A DNA stretch of 49,966 bases from Bacteroidales bacterium (GCA_016295455.1 JAEDLE010000009.1:1-49966), one strand, 5' to 3'; positions 1-8,727 are shown, counted from the first letter of the stretch. Made by a program: numbers and translations. The notes: generated from the sequence alone by a model not told the origin.

Positions 1-414
1 CTGACGGCACGCCTGAAGGAATCGCTCTCACAGGTGTTCAACCGTGGCTTCTGGGACGGGTATTATCTCGGGGCCCGTCTCGGAGAGTGGAGTTCGGTTT
101 ATGGCAGCCAGGCGACCAGGAAGAAAGTTTACTGCGGGAAGGTCAGCAACTGGTTCGACAGGATAGGCGTTGCCGAAATCACGGTCGAGTCCGCCCCTCT
201 TGTGGAAGGTGCGGAACTGATGGCTATCGGCAGCACTACAGGGGTGGTGGAGTTCAGGGCTGAGGACATAAGGGTGGATTTCAAGCCTGTTTCTTCCGCA
301 GGAAAGGGCGAGCGCTGCTCAGTCGCAGTATGCCGCAATATCATAAATGGACCCAAGGATGCGCGCCTGCGCCGCGGGGACAAGATTTACATATGGGAAG
401 ATAGCGCTGACTGA
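1..414 (+). CDS. Peptidase U32 family protein, C-terminal part (5' end outside window)
   Basis: The reading frame is open from the first base, so this is the last 137 codons of a longer gene; the GTG at 34 is an internal codon. The sequence matches the C-terminal part of U32 (YegQ/collagenase-like) peptidases: the RGFWDGYYLG stretch, then a small beta-rich domain with YCGKVSNWF, a V-AEI segment and a GSTTGVVEF turn, as in the domain that follows the U32 catalytic core. In several bacteria family members act in prephenate-dependent tRNA hydroxylation (TrhP/YegQ group) or as proteases; the fragment cannot tell which. The catalytic region is outside the window. It ends in TGA and is followed by a terminator-like hairpin before the next gene. 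Confidence 0.8.
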   Translation: MTARLKESLSQVFNRGFWDGYYLGARLGEWSSVYGSQATRKKVYCGKVSNWFDRIGVAEITVESAPLVEGAELMAIGSTTGVVEFRAEDIRVDFKPVSSAGKGERCSVAVCRNIINGPKDARLRRGDKIYIWEDSAD

Positions 415-433
415 CAGGCTGCACCATCCTCCC

Positions 434-458
434 CGGGAGGCTTGCCCCCCGCTTTTTT
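434..458 (+). terminator. Intrinsic terminator after U32 peptidase gene
   Basis: Arms at 434-441 (CGGGAGGC) and 444-451 (GCCCCCCG) pair with one mismatch and are followed by six T residues at 453-458. It lies 20 bases after the U32 stop and 28 bases before the next start, so it probably ends the U32 transcript. Confidence 0.6.
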
Positions 459-486
459 GCAGAATAACCATATAACACTGAAACAT

Positions 487-2880
487 ATGACTGTCAAGAA
501 TTTATTATGCAGCTTAGCCGTCCTGTGCATTGCGTTCTCAGCTTCCGCCCAGGACAGGCTCTATCACGATGAGTTCCCCCTTGGGGACGTCACCCTGCTG
601 GACGGTCCTTTCCTGCACGCGCAGGAGACCAACCTGCATACACTTCTGCAATATGACTGCGACAGACTGCTCGCCCCTTACCGCAAAGAGGCGGGACTGG
701 AGCCGCGCAAGGAGCCATATCCGAACTGGGACGGCCTTGACGGCCACGTAGGAGGGCATTATCTCTCTGCCATGGCGATGTACGCCGCCCTGGGTGACGA
801 GGAGTGCCGCAGGAGAATGGATTACATGATCTCCGAGCTTGAACTGGTTCTTCTGGCCAACAACTCCCGGGAGAAGGAATGGTGCCGCAACTACATAGGC
901 GGAGTTCCTGACAGCGAGACGATCTGGGACAGTTTCAGGAAAGGTGACTTTACGGCATATTCAAGGGCATGGGCTCCTTACTACAACATCCACAAGATGT
1001 TTGCGGGTCTGCGTGACAGCTGGCTCTACGGCGGCTCGGAGCGGGGTCTGAAGCTTTTTCTCCACTTCTGCGACTGGGCTGTGGACATCACTTCAGGCCT
1101 GAGCGACGCACAGATGGAGCAGATGATGGGGAATGAGCAGGGCGGTATGGACGAGGTCCTGGCGGATGCATATGCGGTGACCGGGGATGCAAAGTATCTC
1201 GTTTGCGCACGCCGTTACGCGCACAAGATGCTGCTGGATCCGCTTGAGCGGGGCGAGGACCCTCTCGACAATCTGCACGCGAACACTCAGATCCCGAAGG
1301 TGACCGGTTACCAGAGAATCGCTGAACTGGACGGGGATGAGGATATGCACAGGGCAAGCGAGCATTTCTGGAAGATGGTGACAGAGGAACGTTCTCTGGC
1401 CCTGGGCGGCAATTCGCGCCGCGAACACTTCCCTACCGCGGAGAACTGTATCGATTATGTCAATGACATCGACGGTCCCGAGTCCTGCAACACATACAAT
1501 ATGCTGAAACTCACCGAAGCTCTGAACCGTGCGCATCCGCAGGGCCGTTACGGGGATTTCTATGAGAGGGCTGTGATGAACCATATACTCTCGACCCAGC
1601 ATCCGGAACACGGAGGCTATGTCTATTTCACTTCCGCCCGCCCGAGACACTACCGCAACTATTCCGTCCCGAATATGGCCATGTGGTGCTGTGTGGGCTC
1701 GGGTATGGAGAATCACGGCAAGTACGGACAGTTCATCTGGACCCGCGGAAAAGACGACGCAGGGGATGTGCTGTATGTAAACCTGTTCATAGCTTCCCAG
1801 CTCGAGTGGCGGGATAAGAAGATGCAGCTCACACAGGAGACCACGTATCCATATTCAGAAAGAACAAAGGTCTATGTGAGCCGGGGAAAGGGTGAATTCA
1901 CTTTGAAAGTGCGTAAACCGGAGTGGTGCAAGAATTTCAGCATCAAGGGTATAGGCTTTGACGCAGAATGTTTTGAAGAGGATGGCTTCGTATGCGTGAG
2001 GAGAAAGTGGAAGAAGGGCGAGGGCGTGGAGATTTCGCTGCCGATGGAAGCCAGGATCGAGCAAATGCCTAACGTGCCTCAATATGTGGCAATAATGTAC
2101 GGACCTGTGCTGCTGGGTATGAAGACGGGAACGGAAGACCTTCAGGCACTGCTGGCTGACGACAGCCGTTTCGGACAGTATGCTTCGGGCAGGAAACTGC
2201 CTCTGGACCAGGCTCCTATACTGCATCCGAAGGCACTTTCGGACCTTCCTTCGCAGCTGGTTCCGGTCGAGGGCAAGCCGCTGCACTTCCGACTGACGAC
2301 ACCTATGGACAATGCCATAGACGGAGAGCTGCAGCCATTCTACGAGATTCACGATTCGCGCTATATGATGTATTGGCTGACGCTGGGAGAGTCTGATTAT
2401 CAGGAGTATCTGAACGAACTGGAGCGCAAGGAGGCTGCGCGCGAGGAACTTGAGAGGCGCACCGTGGACAAAGTTCAGCCGGGTGAGCAGCAGCCGGAAA
2501 CCGACCACCTGATGGAAACTGACCTTTCGGAGAAAGGCAGCACCGAGGGTGTTTTCTACCGTGATGCACGCAACGGCCACTACTTCAGCTATCTCATGGC
2601 GACGGGCGGCGAGGAGTCTCTCAGCCTTGAACTGACCTTCTGGGGCCAGGATGAATGGCGAAGCGCCGAATTCGACATCTACATCGATGACCAGCTGCTC
2701 TGCAGTGTCAACAACACCAAAAAATACCGGACGTCCCAGTTCAAGACCGAATCCTACCCTATCCCTCCATCCATGCTCAGCGGCAAGACCGCGGTCCGCG
2801 TCAGATTCGTCGCCCACCCTCGCCGCCAGGTCGGCCAGATCTACGGCGTCCGCCTTTGTAAAAACGTAGCTGGACTATGA
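487..2880 (+). CDS. Secreted beta-L-arabinofuranosidase, GH127/GH146 family (DUF1680)
   Basis: Predicted glycoside hydrolase of 797 residues that removes terminal beta-L-arabinofuranose from plant glycans. ATG at 487 is chosen because it opens a clean signal peptide (hydrophobic to about residue 20, then SASAQ); the in-frame TTG at 442 only adds a poor extension. The (alpha/alpha)6 barrel begins with FPLGDVTLLDGPFL. The zinc-cysteine site known from the GH127 enzyme HypBA1 (Glu338, Cys340, Cys417, Cys418) is visible as E332-S-C334 and C401-C402 in MWCCVGSGMENHGKYG. The length and the extra C-terminal domain (about residues 640-790) are closer to Bacteroides GH146-type proteins than to the shorter HypBA1. 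No SusC/SusD pair or other glycosidase lies beside it, so it is an isolated CAZyme here. A three-copy palindromic element overlaps its last codons. Confidence 0.88.
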   Translation: MTVKNLLCSLAVLCIAFSASAQDRLYHDEFPLGDVTLLDGPFLHAQETNLHTLLQYDCDRLLAPYRKEAGLEPRKEPYPNWDGLDGHVGGHYLSAMAMYAALGDEECRRRMDYMISELELVLLANNSREKEWCRNYIGGVPDSETIWDSFRKGDFTAYSRAWAPYYNIHKMFAGLRDSWLYGGSERGLKLFLHFCDWAVDITSGLSDAQMEQMMGNEQGGMDEVLADAYAVTGDAKYLVCARRYAHKMLLDPLERGEDPLDNLHANTQIPKVTGYQRIAELDGDEDMHRASEHFWKMVTEERSLALGGNSRREHFPTAENCIDYVNDIDGPESCNTYNMLKLTEALNRAHPQGRYGDFYERAVMNHILSTQHPEHGGYVYFTSARPRHYRNYSVPNMAMWCCVGSGMENHGKYGQFIWTRGKDDAGDVLYVNLFIASQLEWRDKKMQLTQETTYPYSERTKVYVSRGKGEFTLKVRKPEWCKNFSIKGIGFDAECFEEDGFVCVRRKWKKGEGVEISLPMEARIEQMPNVPQYVAIMYGPVLLGMKTGTEDLQALLADDSRFGQYASGRKLPLDQAPILHPKALSDLPSQLVPVEGKPLHFRLTTPMDNAIDGELQPFYEIHDSRYMMYWLTLGESDYQEYLNELERKEAAREELERRTVDKVQPGEQQPETDHLMETDLSEKGSTEGVFYRDARNGHYFSYLMATGGEESLSLELTFWGQDEWRSAEFDIYIDDQLLCSVNNTKKYRTSQFKTESYPIPPSMLSGKTAVRVRFVAHPRRQVGQIYGVRLCKNVAGL

Positions 2881-2886
2881 ATTTCC
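2858..2886 (+). repeat. Palindromic gene-end element, copy A
   Basis: Copy A reads AAAAACGTAG, C, TGGAC, TATGAATTTCC and supplies the last codons and stop of the arabinofuranosidase gene. Related copies lie at 3035-3062 and, inverted, at 11089-11117. All share the asymmetric core TAG-S-TGGAC-TA flanked by A/T-rich arms ending in GGAA or TTCC. Confidence 0.6.
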
Positions 2887-2897
2887 AATAATACACT

Positions 2898-2940
2898 GCC
2901 GCCTCAAAACTTGCGGTTTGCAGCAAGCTTTTGAAGCGGC
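2898..2940. other. Long hairpin in the GH127-gpmI gap
   Basis: GCCGC, TCAAAA and CTTGC on the left (2898-2914) pair with GCAAG, TTTTGA and GCGGC on the right (2923-2940), with one mismatch and one bulge, around a loop of about 8 bases. No T run follows. It is the first of three hairpins in a row in this 180-base gap. Confidence 0.55.
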
Positions 2941-2943
2941 ATG

Positions 2944-2987
2944 AAAAAAGCCTCAGAGCGGCCTGTGTGGCCGTTTTGAGGCTTTTC
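2944..2987. terminator. Bidirectional intrinsic terminator
   Basis: AAAAGCCTCA plus GAGCGGCC pairs with GGCCGTTTTGAGGCTTTT around TGTGT. The stem has A on the left and T on the right, so it can stop transcription from both the GH127 gene and the converging gpmI. Confidence 0.8.
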
Positions 2988-3034
2988 TGTATCCGGCGTC
3001 GGAGAGAGATGCCCCCGCCGGGATGGCGTTTTTT

Positions 3035-3062
3035 GGAAAAACGTAGGTGGACTACGTTTTTC
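3035..3062 (+). repeat. Palindromic gene-end element, copy B (perfect hairpin)
   Basis: AAAAACGTAG (3037-3046) and CTACGTTTTT (3052-3061) are perfect inverted repeats around GTGGA. The element touches the gpmI stop codon (3062-3064). Read on the minus strand it gives a 10-bp stem followed by Ts and could act as the gpmI terminator. It shares its core with copies A and C. Confidence 0.7.
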
Positions 3063-4588
3063 TAAATCAGCGGTTCCGCGGTCATCTTTTCAGGCTGCGG
3101 GATGCCCATGATCTTGAGGATGGTCGGAGCGACGTTGCAGAGGGCACCGTCCTTGACTTCCTTGACTTCGTCTCCGGCGTTGACGACGATGAACTGTACC
3201 GGGTTGAGGGAGTGCGCGGTGTTAGGAGTGCCGTCCGGATTGACCTCGAAGTCGGCGTTGCCGTGGTCAGCGGTGATGAGGACCGCGTAGTCGTGCTCTA
3301 CTGCGACGGTGACAACCTTCTCGACAAGCTTGTCGATGCACTCGATGGCCTTGGTCACTGCGGAATACACTCCCGTGTGGCCTATCATGTCGCCGTTGGC
3401 GAAATTGAGGATGATCATGTCCTCCTTGTCAGTCTTGATGACGTCAATGAGTTTCTCGGCAACTTCAGGCGCACTCATCTGAGGGAGCAGGTCGTAGGTC
3501 GGAACCTTAGGCGAAGCCACCAGTATCCTGTCCTCGTTCTCGTATGGAGTCTCGAGGCCGCCGTTGAAGAAGAAGGTCACGTGCGCGTATTTCTCAGTCT
3601 CGGCTATACGCAGCTGCCTCTTCCCGGCCTTTGCCACAGCCTCGCCCAGGGTCTGGTCCACCAGTTCCTTGTCGAAGAGAATATGCACACCTGTAAAGGC
3701 TGCGTCGTATGGAGTGAGGCAGCAGTAGTGGAGAGGAATGGTGTGCATTCCTTCCTCAGGCATGTCTTTCTGGGTAAGTGCGGCGGTGAGCTCGCGCGCA
3801 CGGTCGTTGCGGAAGTTGTAGAAGATGACGGCATCGCCTTCCTCTATCTTCGCGAGAGGCTCGCCCGCGGCGTCGGTCACGACTATAGGCTTCACGAACT
3901 CGTCGGTGACGTCTGCATCATATGACGCCTGGATACCGTCTATCGCGGAGGTGAACTTGTCGCCCTTTCCTTCGACCAGAAGGTCATATGCCTCCTTGAC
4001 GCGGTTCCATCTCTTGTCCCTGTCCATCGCATAGAACCTTCCGCAGACCGAAGCTATCTTGCCTGTGGTCTCGGCCATATGCTGCTCGAGCTCCTCGAGG
4101 AAGCCCTTGCCGCTGCGCGGGTCGGTGTCGCGGCCGTCCATAAAAGCATGGACATAGACCTGGCTGAGACCCTCTTCCTTTGCAACGCGGAGGAACTCGT
4201 AGACGTGGTCGAGGGATGAATGCACTCCGCCGTTGGAGGTAAGGCCCATCAGGTGCAGTTTCTTGCCGCTGGTCTTCACATAGTCATATACGGCTTTGAT
4301 CTCCTTGTTCTCGAGGAACTTGTGGTCGCGTGCGGCCATATTGATCTTGACCAGGTCCTGGTAGACGATGCGGCCTGCGCCGAGGTTCATATGGCCGACC
4401 TCGGAGTTGCCCATCTGTCCGTCAGGAAGGCCGACGTACTCGCCGCAGGCCTGGAGATGGCTGTATGGATACTTTGCCCTGAGGGACTCGATGAAAGGAG
4501 CTCCCTGGGCGAAGATTGCATTTGAATAGTCGTGTTTGCCCTCTCCCCAACCGTCGAGGATCATAAGCAGTACTTTCTTTGCTTTCAT
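3062..4588 (-). CDS. gpmI: 2,3-bisphosphoglycerate-independent phosphoglycerate mutase
   Basis: Interconverts 3- and 2-phosphoglycerate in glycolysis, with manganese ions and a phosphoserine intermediate. The protein has 508 residues, the normal family length. It opens with KVLLMILDGWG (metal ligand Asp12) and carries the catalytic serine in GQMGNSEVGHMN (Ser62). VHAFMDGRDTDP and TADHGNADFE, further phosphatase and metal motifs, follow. ATG at 4588 is chosen over an upstream extension because it directly precedes the conserved strand and lies about 50 bases from the minus-strand promoter core at 4641-4648. It diverges from rnr. pgk, the preceding glycolytic step, lies elsewhere in the window (37.8-39.1 kb). 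Confidence 0.97.
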   Translation of the reverse strand: MKAKKVLLMILDGWGEGKHDYSNAIFAQGAPFIESLRAKYPYSHLQACGEYVGLPDGQMGNSEVGHMNLGAGRIVYQDLVKINMAARDHKFLENKEIKAVYDYVKTSGKKLHLMGLTSNGGVHSSLDHVYEFLRVAKEEGLSQVYVHAFMDGRDTDPRSGKGFLEELEQHMAETTGKIASVCGRFYAMDRDKRWNRVKEAYDLLVEGKGDKFTSAIDGIQASYDADVTDEFVKPIVVTDAAGEPLAKIEEGDAVIFYNFRNDRARELTAALTQKDMPEEGMHTIPLHYCCLTPYDAAFTGVHILFDKELVDQTLGEAVAKAGKRQLRIAETEKYAHVTFFFNGGLETPYENEDRILVASPKVPTYDLLPQMSAPEVAEKLIDVIKTDKEDMIILNFANGDMIGHTGVYSAVTKAIECIDKLVEKVVTVAVEHDYAVLITADHGNADFEVNPDGTPNTAHSLNPVQFIVVNAGDEVKEVKDGALCNVAPTILKIMGIPQPEKMTAEPLI

Positions 4589-4621
4589 ATCGTTGTTCTT
4601 CTTGTTTATATTCCTTTTTTC

Positions 4622-4629
4622 TAACTTTG
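4622..4629 (+). promoter_or_regulatory. Promoter core (-7) for rnr
   Basis: TAACTTTG matches the Bacteroidetes -7 consensus TAnnTTTG, with TTGTTT about 18 bases upstream as a possible -33. It gives an rnr leader of about 45 bases. It sits face to face with the gpmI promoter core at 4641-4648. Confidence 0.65.
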
Positions 4630-4640
4630 CATATATCTTG

Positions 4641-4648
4641 CAAAGATA
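4641..4648 (-). promoter_or_regulatory. Promoter core (-7) for gpmI
   Basis: On the minus strand this reads TATCTTTG, a perfect TAnnTTTG. Its start site would fall near 4635, almost the same place as the rnr start, so the two polymerases should compete for this DNA. Confidence 0.65.
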
Positions 4649-4677
4649 GTCAATTATTAAGAAAAACGCATTGCCCA

Positions 4678-6984
4678 ATGAACGCAAAGAGACGCAAAAG
4701 CAGCAACGGAGGAAACGACAGACACAGAAAGGGCGGTTCCATCAGGAAAGCCGAAAAGACCATGAGGAAGAGTCTTCCCGAATTCGAAGGCACGGTCAGG
4801 ATGACCCGTGACGGATATGCCTTCATTATCGTGGAGGGCCAGGATGAGGACATTTTCGTAAAGGCCGCTAAGACCCACAGGGCTCTGAACGGGGACAAGG
4901 TCATAGTTGCGGTGACCCGCGAGGCGCGTAACGGCCAGAGACGCGAGGGCGAGATCAGGAAGATACTCGAAAGGTCAACCAGACCTTTCATAGGTGTGCT
5001 CCATACCGTGGGAAAGCAGGCCTGGGTAATGATGCAGAGCAAGACCATGCCGTATGACATCGCCATAGAAGTGAATCCCGAAACAGCGAATACGGGAGCC
5101 CTCAAGCCGACAGGCAGGAAAGAATTTGCGGTCAACGGGGTATATGAAACCGTGGACGGGGAACGCAGGGAACTGACCGCACGTTCCGGAATGAAGGTCG
5201 CGGCCGTGGTCGACGACTGGAAGCGCGGCGAAGCGAATCCTTCAGGACATCTGACGGACGTGCTCGGAGAAATGGGAGAGAACGACACCGAGATGCACGC
5301 GATTCTCGCTGAATACGGCCTCCCGTACAGGTTTGAGCCGGAGGTGGAAAATGCCGCCGACAGCATATCCGACAAGATAAGCGCCGAAGAGGTGAAGAAG
5401 AGAAGGGATATGAGGAAAGTCCTCACCTTCACCATAGACCCTTCGGATGCGAAGGATTTCGATGACGCACTGTCTTTCAGGAAGTTGGAGAATGGAAACT
5501 ATGAGGTCGGAGTGCACATCGCGGATGTTTCGCATTATGTGAGGCCGGGAAGCGTTGTGGACAAGGAGGCCCAGGCAAGGGGTACATCTGTCTATCTCGT
5601 GGACAGGACCGTGCCCATGCTTCCGGAGAAGCTTTCCAACAAGCTCTGCTCCCTCAGGCCGGCGGAGGACAAGCTGACCTTCTCCGCAGTGTTCGAGATC
5701 ACCCCTGCCGCAAAGGTCTGCAGCCACTGGTTCGGAAGGACCGTCACCTGCTCCGACTACAGGTTCGCATATGAGACCGCCCAGCAGGTGATCGACGCCG
5801 GAGACGAGGCCCTGAATATGACGATAAAGGGTGGGACTGACGGAAAATCTGGAGATTCCGACAACTTCGGGGTATATGACGGCTGCACGGTCCCGCTTGA
5901 ACTGAAACAGGCAATACTGACTCTGTGGAGCCTGGCTTCCAAGTTCAGGAAGAAGCGTTTCAGCGAGGGTGCCGTGGCTTTCGAGCGTCCTGAGATGAAG
6001 GTGCTCGTGGACAAGGACGGCAAGCCCGTGGACGTTTACCAGAAGATAAGCAAGGAGGCCAACTGGCTTATAGAGGAGTTCATGCTTCTGGCCAACAGGA
6101 GTGTGGCCGAGTTCATCGCCACAGGCGGAAAGATGGACGGAAGGGCGCGCAAGGGTGCGAAGACCTTTGTTTACCGTATCCACGACGAACCGAACGGGCA
6201 GAAGCTTCAGGGCTTGGGCCAGTTTGCCGGCAACTTCGGGTACAAGGCAGATTTCGGTGACGGTGCAAAGGTGTCCAAGGCCCTCAACAATCTCCTCGCG
6301 CAGGCCAAGGACAAGCCTGAGTTCATGGCTATTGAGATGCTTGCGCTCAGGTCCATGGCAAAGGCCTGCTACAGTACAGACAACATAGGCCACTACGGCC
6401 TTGCGTTCCGTTTCTACACCCACTTCACCTCCCCTATCCGCCGTTATCCTGACACTATGGTCCACAGGCTGCTTGCGATGTATCTCGACGGGGCGGCTTC
6501 CCAGGACAAGGGCTATTATGAGGAACAGTGCCAATATGCTTCCGCCCGCGAAGTGATTGCGGCCAACGCGGAGAGGGACAGCATCAAGTACAAGCTCGTG
6601 GAGTTTATGGAGGACAAGGTCGGTCAGGAGTTCGACGGTCACATTTCAGGACTCACGGAATGGGGCATGTTCGTGGAAATCGAGCCTACCAAGATAGAGG
6701 GAGCCATATCCCTGAGGGATGTCAGATCGGACTTCTTCGAGTTCGAGGAAGAGCATTACAGGCTGGTAGGAAAGCGTTCCGGCAAGGTTTACCGCCTGGG
6801 CGACCCGGTAAGGATCAAGGTGAAGAATACCAATCTGGAGCAGCGCCTGCTGGATTTCGAGCTGCTTGACCCGGGCACTGCCGAACCGCAGGACAGGACT
6901 CCGGTCAAGGGGGACAAGACCGCGAGGAAGGCCAAGATCAAGGCTGCCATCCAGGCCTCCAAGAAGGCAAAGAAGAGAAAGTAA
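4678..6984 (+). CDS. rnr: Ribonuclease R (RNB-family 3'-5' exoribonuclease)
   Basis: Processive 3'-5' exoribonuclease that degrades structured RNA and takes part in rRNA quality control and trans-translation (smpB is also in this window). The protein has 768 residues. After a basic N-terminus it has a cold-shock domain (about 45-105, EFEGTVRMTRDGYAFI), the RNB catalytic domain with TIDPSDAKDFDDAL, an S1 domain (about 650-735, HISGLTEWGMFVEI) and a lysine-rich tail. The metal-binding aspartates D254, D260, D262 and D263 have the same spacing as E. coli RNase R D272, D278, D280 and D281. ATG at 4678 is chosen because it begins the basic segment and lies downstream of the promoter; the TTG at 4579 lies upstream of the promoter core. 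A strong bidirectional terminator follows. Confidence 0.96.
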   Translation: MNAKRRKSSNGGNDRHRKGGSIRKAEKTMRKSLPEFEGTVRMTRDGYAFIIVEGQDEDIFVKAAKTHRALNGDKVIVAVTREARNGQRREGEIRKILERSTRPFIGVLHTVGKQAWVMMQSKTMPYDIAIEVNPETANTGALKPTGRKEFAVNGVYETVDGERRELTARSGMKVAAVVDDWKRGEANPSGHLTDVLGEMGENDTEMHAILAEYGLPYRFEPEVENAADSISDKISAEEVKKRRDMRKVLTFTIDPSDAKDFDDALSFRKLENGNYEVGVHIADVSHYVRPGSVVDKEAQARGTSVYLVDRTVPMLPEKLSNKLCSLRPAEDKLTFSAVFEITPAAKVCSHWFGRTVTCSDYRFAYETAQQVIDAGDEALNMTIKGGTDGKSGDSDNFGVYDGCTVPLELKQAILTLWSLASKFRKKRFSEGAVAFERPEMKVLVDKDGKPVDVYQKISKEANWLIEEFMLLANRSVAEFIATGGKMDGRARKGAKTFVYRIHDEPNGQKLQGLGQFAGNFGYKADFGDGAKVSKALNNLLAQAKDKPEFMAIEMLALRSMAKACYSTDNIGHYGLAFRFYTHFTSPIRRYPDTMVHRLLAMYLDGAASQDKGYYEEQCQYASAREVIAANAERDSIKYKLVEFMEDKVGQEFDGHISGLTEWGMFVEIEPTKIEGAISLRDVRSDFFEFEEEHYRLVGKRSGKVYRLGDPVRIKVKNTNLEQRLLDFELLDPGTAEPQDRTPVKGDKTARKAKIKAAIQASKKAKKRK

Positions 6985-6986
6985 AA

Positions 6987-7019
6987 AAAACCGGCTGAAC
7001 TTCGCATTCAGCCGGTTTT
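6987..7019. terminator. Bidirectional terminator between rnr and porin gene
   Basis: A 13-bp perfect stem, AAAACCGGCTGAA with TTCAGCCGGTTTT, around a 7-base loop, with A and T tracts on either side. It serves two converging genes. Confidence 0.9.
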
Positions 7020-7034
7020 CCGTATAAGGGAGGC

Positions 7035-8039
7035 TCAGCGCCGGTCCCTGCGGAAAAAGTCCATTCGCCAGGTCAGGCCCATAGTCAGGGTGTTGCAGCT
7101 GCTGTACACCTGATTGCTCCAGGAGTAGAAGGCATGGAGCCTGAGGCGCCTGTCGTCGAGGGGATAGTATTCGAAGCCCGCGGCGCCCATAAGGTGCTCT
7201 GTTCCTGCAGGAAGCACTATGTTGAAGCTGTCGCCATATTCATCGACATTTTCTGAGGAGTTGAAGTCGTAGGTGAATTTTGCGCCGAGGACGAACTTGC
7301 CCAGGGGATATTTGAAATCGGTCACGGCTGACCAGTCGGTGAAGAAGTGGCGTTTCTGGCCGATGGCGTTCCTGTTGCCCAGGTCGACTTCAAGGCTGGC
7401 CTTGCCGAAGCGGAAGTGGTTGCCCAGGGTGATGAAATGCATGAAACGGTCGTATTCGCTGTCCATGAAGTTCAGGCACCAGGTAGTGTGCCACCACGGG
7501 GCTATGCTCCCCCGCCAGTAGAAATTGTAGGCAAAGCAGTTGGACTTGCCCATCGAAAGGGGCGACTGGCAGAACTGGAACGAGATTTCCTGTCCTTCGG
7601 ACAGTTCCCAGCCGGCGCAAGCTCCCAGCATGAAGAACTGGTAGAGATTGTTCACAAAGGAACTCCAGAAATAGACGTTGATGGGATTGGCGTCATATTC
7701 ATAGCCGCCGACATTCACTGACTGCTTGCCGGCAACGAATCTGAGCCTCCCGGTCGGGCGCCATTCCAACAAAGCCATATCCGTGGCATTCAATGGGTTA
7801 TAGTCCCTGTAGGAAGGCAAGGTGAGACGATGGCGCAGCCTGTAGCTGAGCTTGTCCGCAAGTTTGCCGCCCACGTGTATGTTCAGGTAGTCCACGTGGA
7901 AGCCGGACAGGGTCTCCTCAGGATTGATATGGGTGGAAAAGCCCGTCCTCACGTCGGCATATGCATAATCGACGGTCTGGGAGCGGAGCTGGAAGAGGGT
8001 TGCCGCCAGGATGACGGCAGACAGTATGGTTCTTTTCAT
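7035..8039 (-). CDS. Outer-membrane porin, OprO/OprP-like (Porin_O_P type)
   Basis: A 334-residue protein with a signal peptide (MKRTILSAVILAATLFQLRSQ) and many short aromatic amphipathic beta strands, ending in a strand with GLTWRMDFF. The pattern DYLNIHVGGKLADKLSYRLRHRL, then LLEWRPTGRLRFVAGKQSV and a conserved FVNNLYQFFM region, fits the phosphate-selective porin O/P family common in Bacteroidales, which lets small solutes cross the outer membrane. Substrate is unknown. ATG at 8039 begins the signal peptide; the longer upstream reading frame only overlaps the end of recO. A promoter core lies at 8060-8067, so it can be transcribed separately from recO. Confidence 0.7.
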   Translation of the reverse strand: MKRTILSAVILAATLFQLRSQTVDYAYADVRTGFSTHINPEETLSGFHVDYLNIHVGGKLADKLSYRLRHRLTLPSYRDYNPLNATDMALLEWRPTGRLRFVAGKQSVNVGGYEYDANPINVYFWSSFVNNLYQFFMLGACAGWELSEGQEISFQFCQSPLSMGKSNCFAYNFYWRGSIAPWWHTTWCLNFMDSEYDRFMHFITLGNHFRFGKASLEVDLGNRNAIGQKRHFFTDWSAVTDFKYPLGKFVLGAKFTYDFNSSENVDEYGDSFNIVLPAGTEHLMGAAGFEYYPLDDRRLRLHAFYSWSNQVYSSCNTLTMGLTWRMDFFRRDRR

Positions 8040-8059
8040 CTTGTTCTGTGGGGAATACG

Positions 8060-8067
8060 CGAAGTTA
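8060..8067 (-). promoter_or_regulatory. Possible promoter core for the porin gene
   Basis: The minus strand reads TAACTTCG, a common variant of TAnnTTTG, 20 bases before the porin ATG and just after the recO stop. Confidence 0.45.
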
Positions 8068-8073
8068 GCAATT

Positions 8074-8727
8074 TCAGTGGAATATTTCCTGAAGGACTTC
8101 GAGGGAACGGACGTGGAGCGAGGTTTCGCAGTGATATTCAAGATATTGGAGTATTTCCTCGCATATGCGGCTGCGTTCCTCTCCTGTCAGCGGCAGGAGC
8201 ATGGCGCCGGCGAAGGGCAGTTCGATAAGGCTGTAGAGCTGCTCGGGGAACCCTTTCGCAAACGGGGCTATGCTTTTCCTGTCAGGACTGAAGCCCAGTG
8301 TGGAGGCCAGGGAAAGGAGGAAGAGGATATGGTAGTTGCTGAAGTCTCCGGGCAGGTTCTCCAGGGTCATTATGCATTCGCAGCACCAGTCGAAGAGGCC
8401 GTCTTCGTTGGACCCGTCCTTGATTATGCGGTAGAGCACCTCGCTCATGAAGAGGCTCATGGTGTTTTTGTAGAGGTTGCCGCGTATGCCGGAAAGGGGA
8501 TGGACGGTGCTGATGCGGCTCAGGGGCCACAGTGACGATTGGCTGATTTCACTCACCTTGCCTTCTATCAGGCTCAGTGGCATCAGCCTGGCTGCCAGGC
8601 CGGGCTTCTTCAGACCGCGCACGAGGAAACTCCTCCTGCCATATTCACGGCTGAGGGTGTGCACGACCAGTGCGTTGTCGCCGGTGCGGGTGCTGTTGAG
8701 GACTATCAGCCTGATGTCGCCGCTCAT
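8074..8727 (-). CDS. recO: DNA repair protein RecO
   Basis: RecF-pathway recombination mediator that helps load RecA on single-stranded DNA coated with SSB. The 217-residue protein starts with the family's OB fold (RLIVLNSTRTGDNALVVHTLSREYGRRSFLVRG cluster, residues 6-38), followed by the helical domain with SEVLYRIIKD and an LF-W-C core. It is slightly shorter than E. coli RecO and shows no four-cysteine zinc site. Its ATG overlaps the rdgB stop by four bases (ATGA), indicating translational coupling. Confidence 0.88.
   Translation of the reverse strand: MSGDIRLIVLNSTRTGDNALVVHTLSREYGRRSFLVRGLKKPGLAARLMPLSLIEGKVSEISQSSLWPLSRISTVHPLSGIRGNLYKNTMSLFMSEVLYRIIKDGSNEDGLFDWCCECIMTLENLPGDFSNYHILFLLSLASTLGFSPDRKSIAPFAKGFPEQLYSLIELPFAGAMLLPLTGEERSRICEEILQYLEYHCETSLHVRSLEVLQEIFH

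Noticed and set aside
1855..2817. 320-codon minus-strand reading frame opposite the GH127 gene
   Set aside because: It is the antisense of a gene with clear catalytic motifs and has no recognisable domains.
3047..3925. 292-codon plus-strand reading frame over gpmI
   Set aside because: Antisense of a fully conserved gpmI; composition is what high-GC shadow frames show.
5242..6642. 466-codon minus-strand reading frame over rnr
   Set aside because: Antisense of the RNB domain; no independent promoter or motif.
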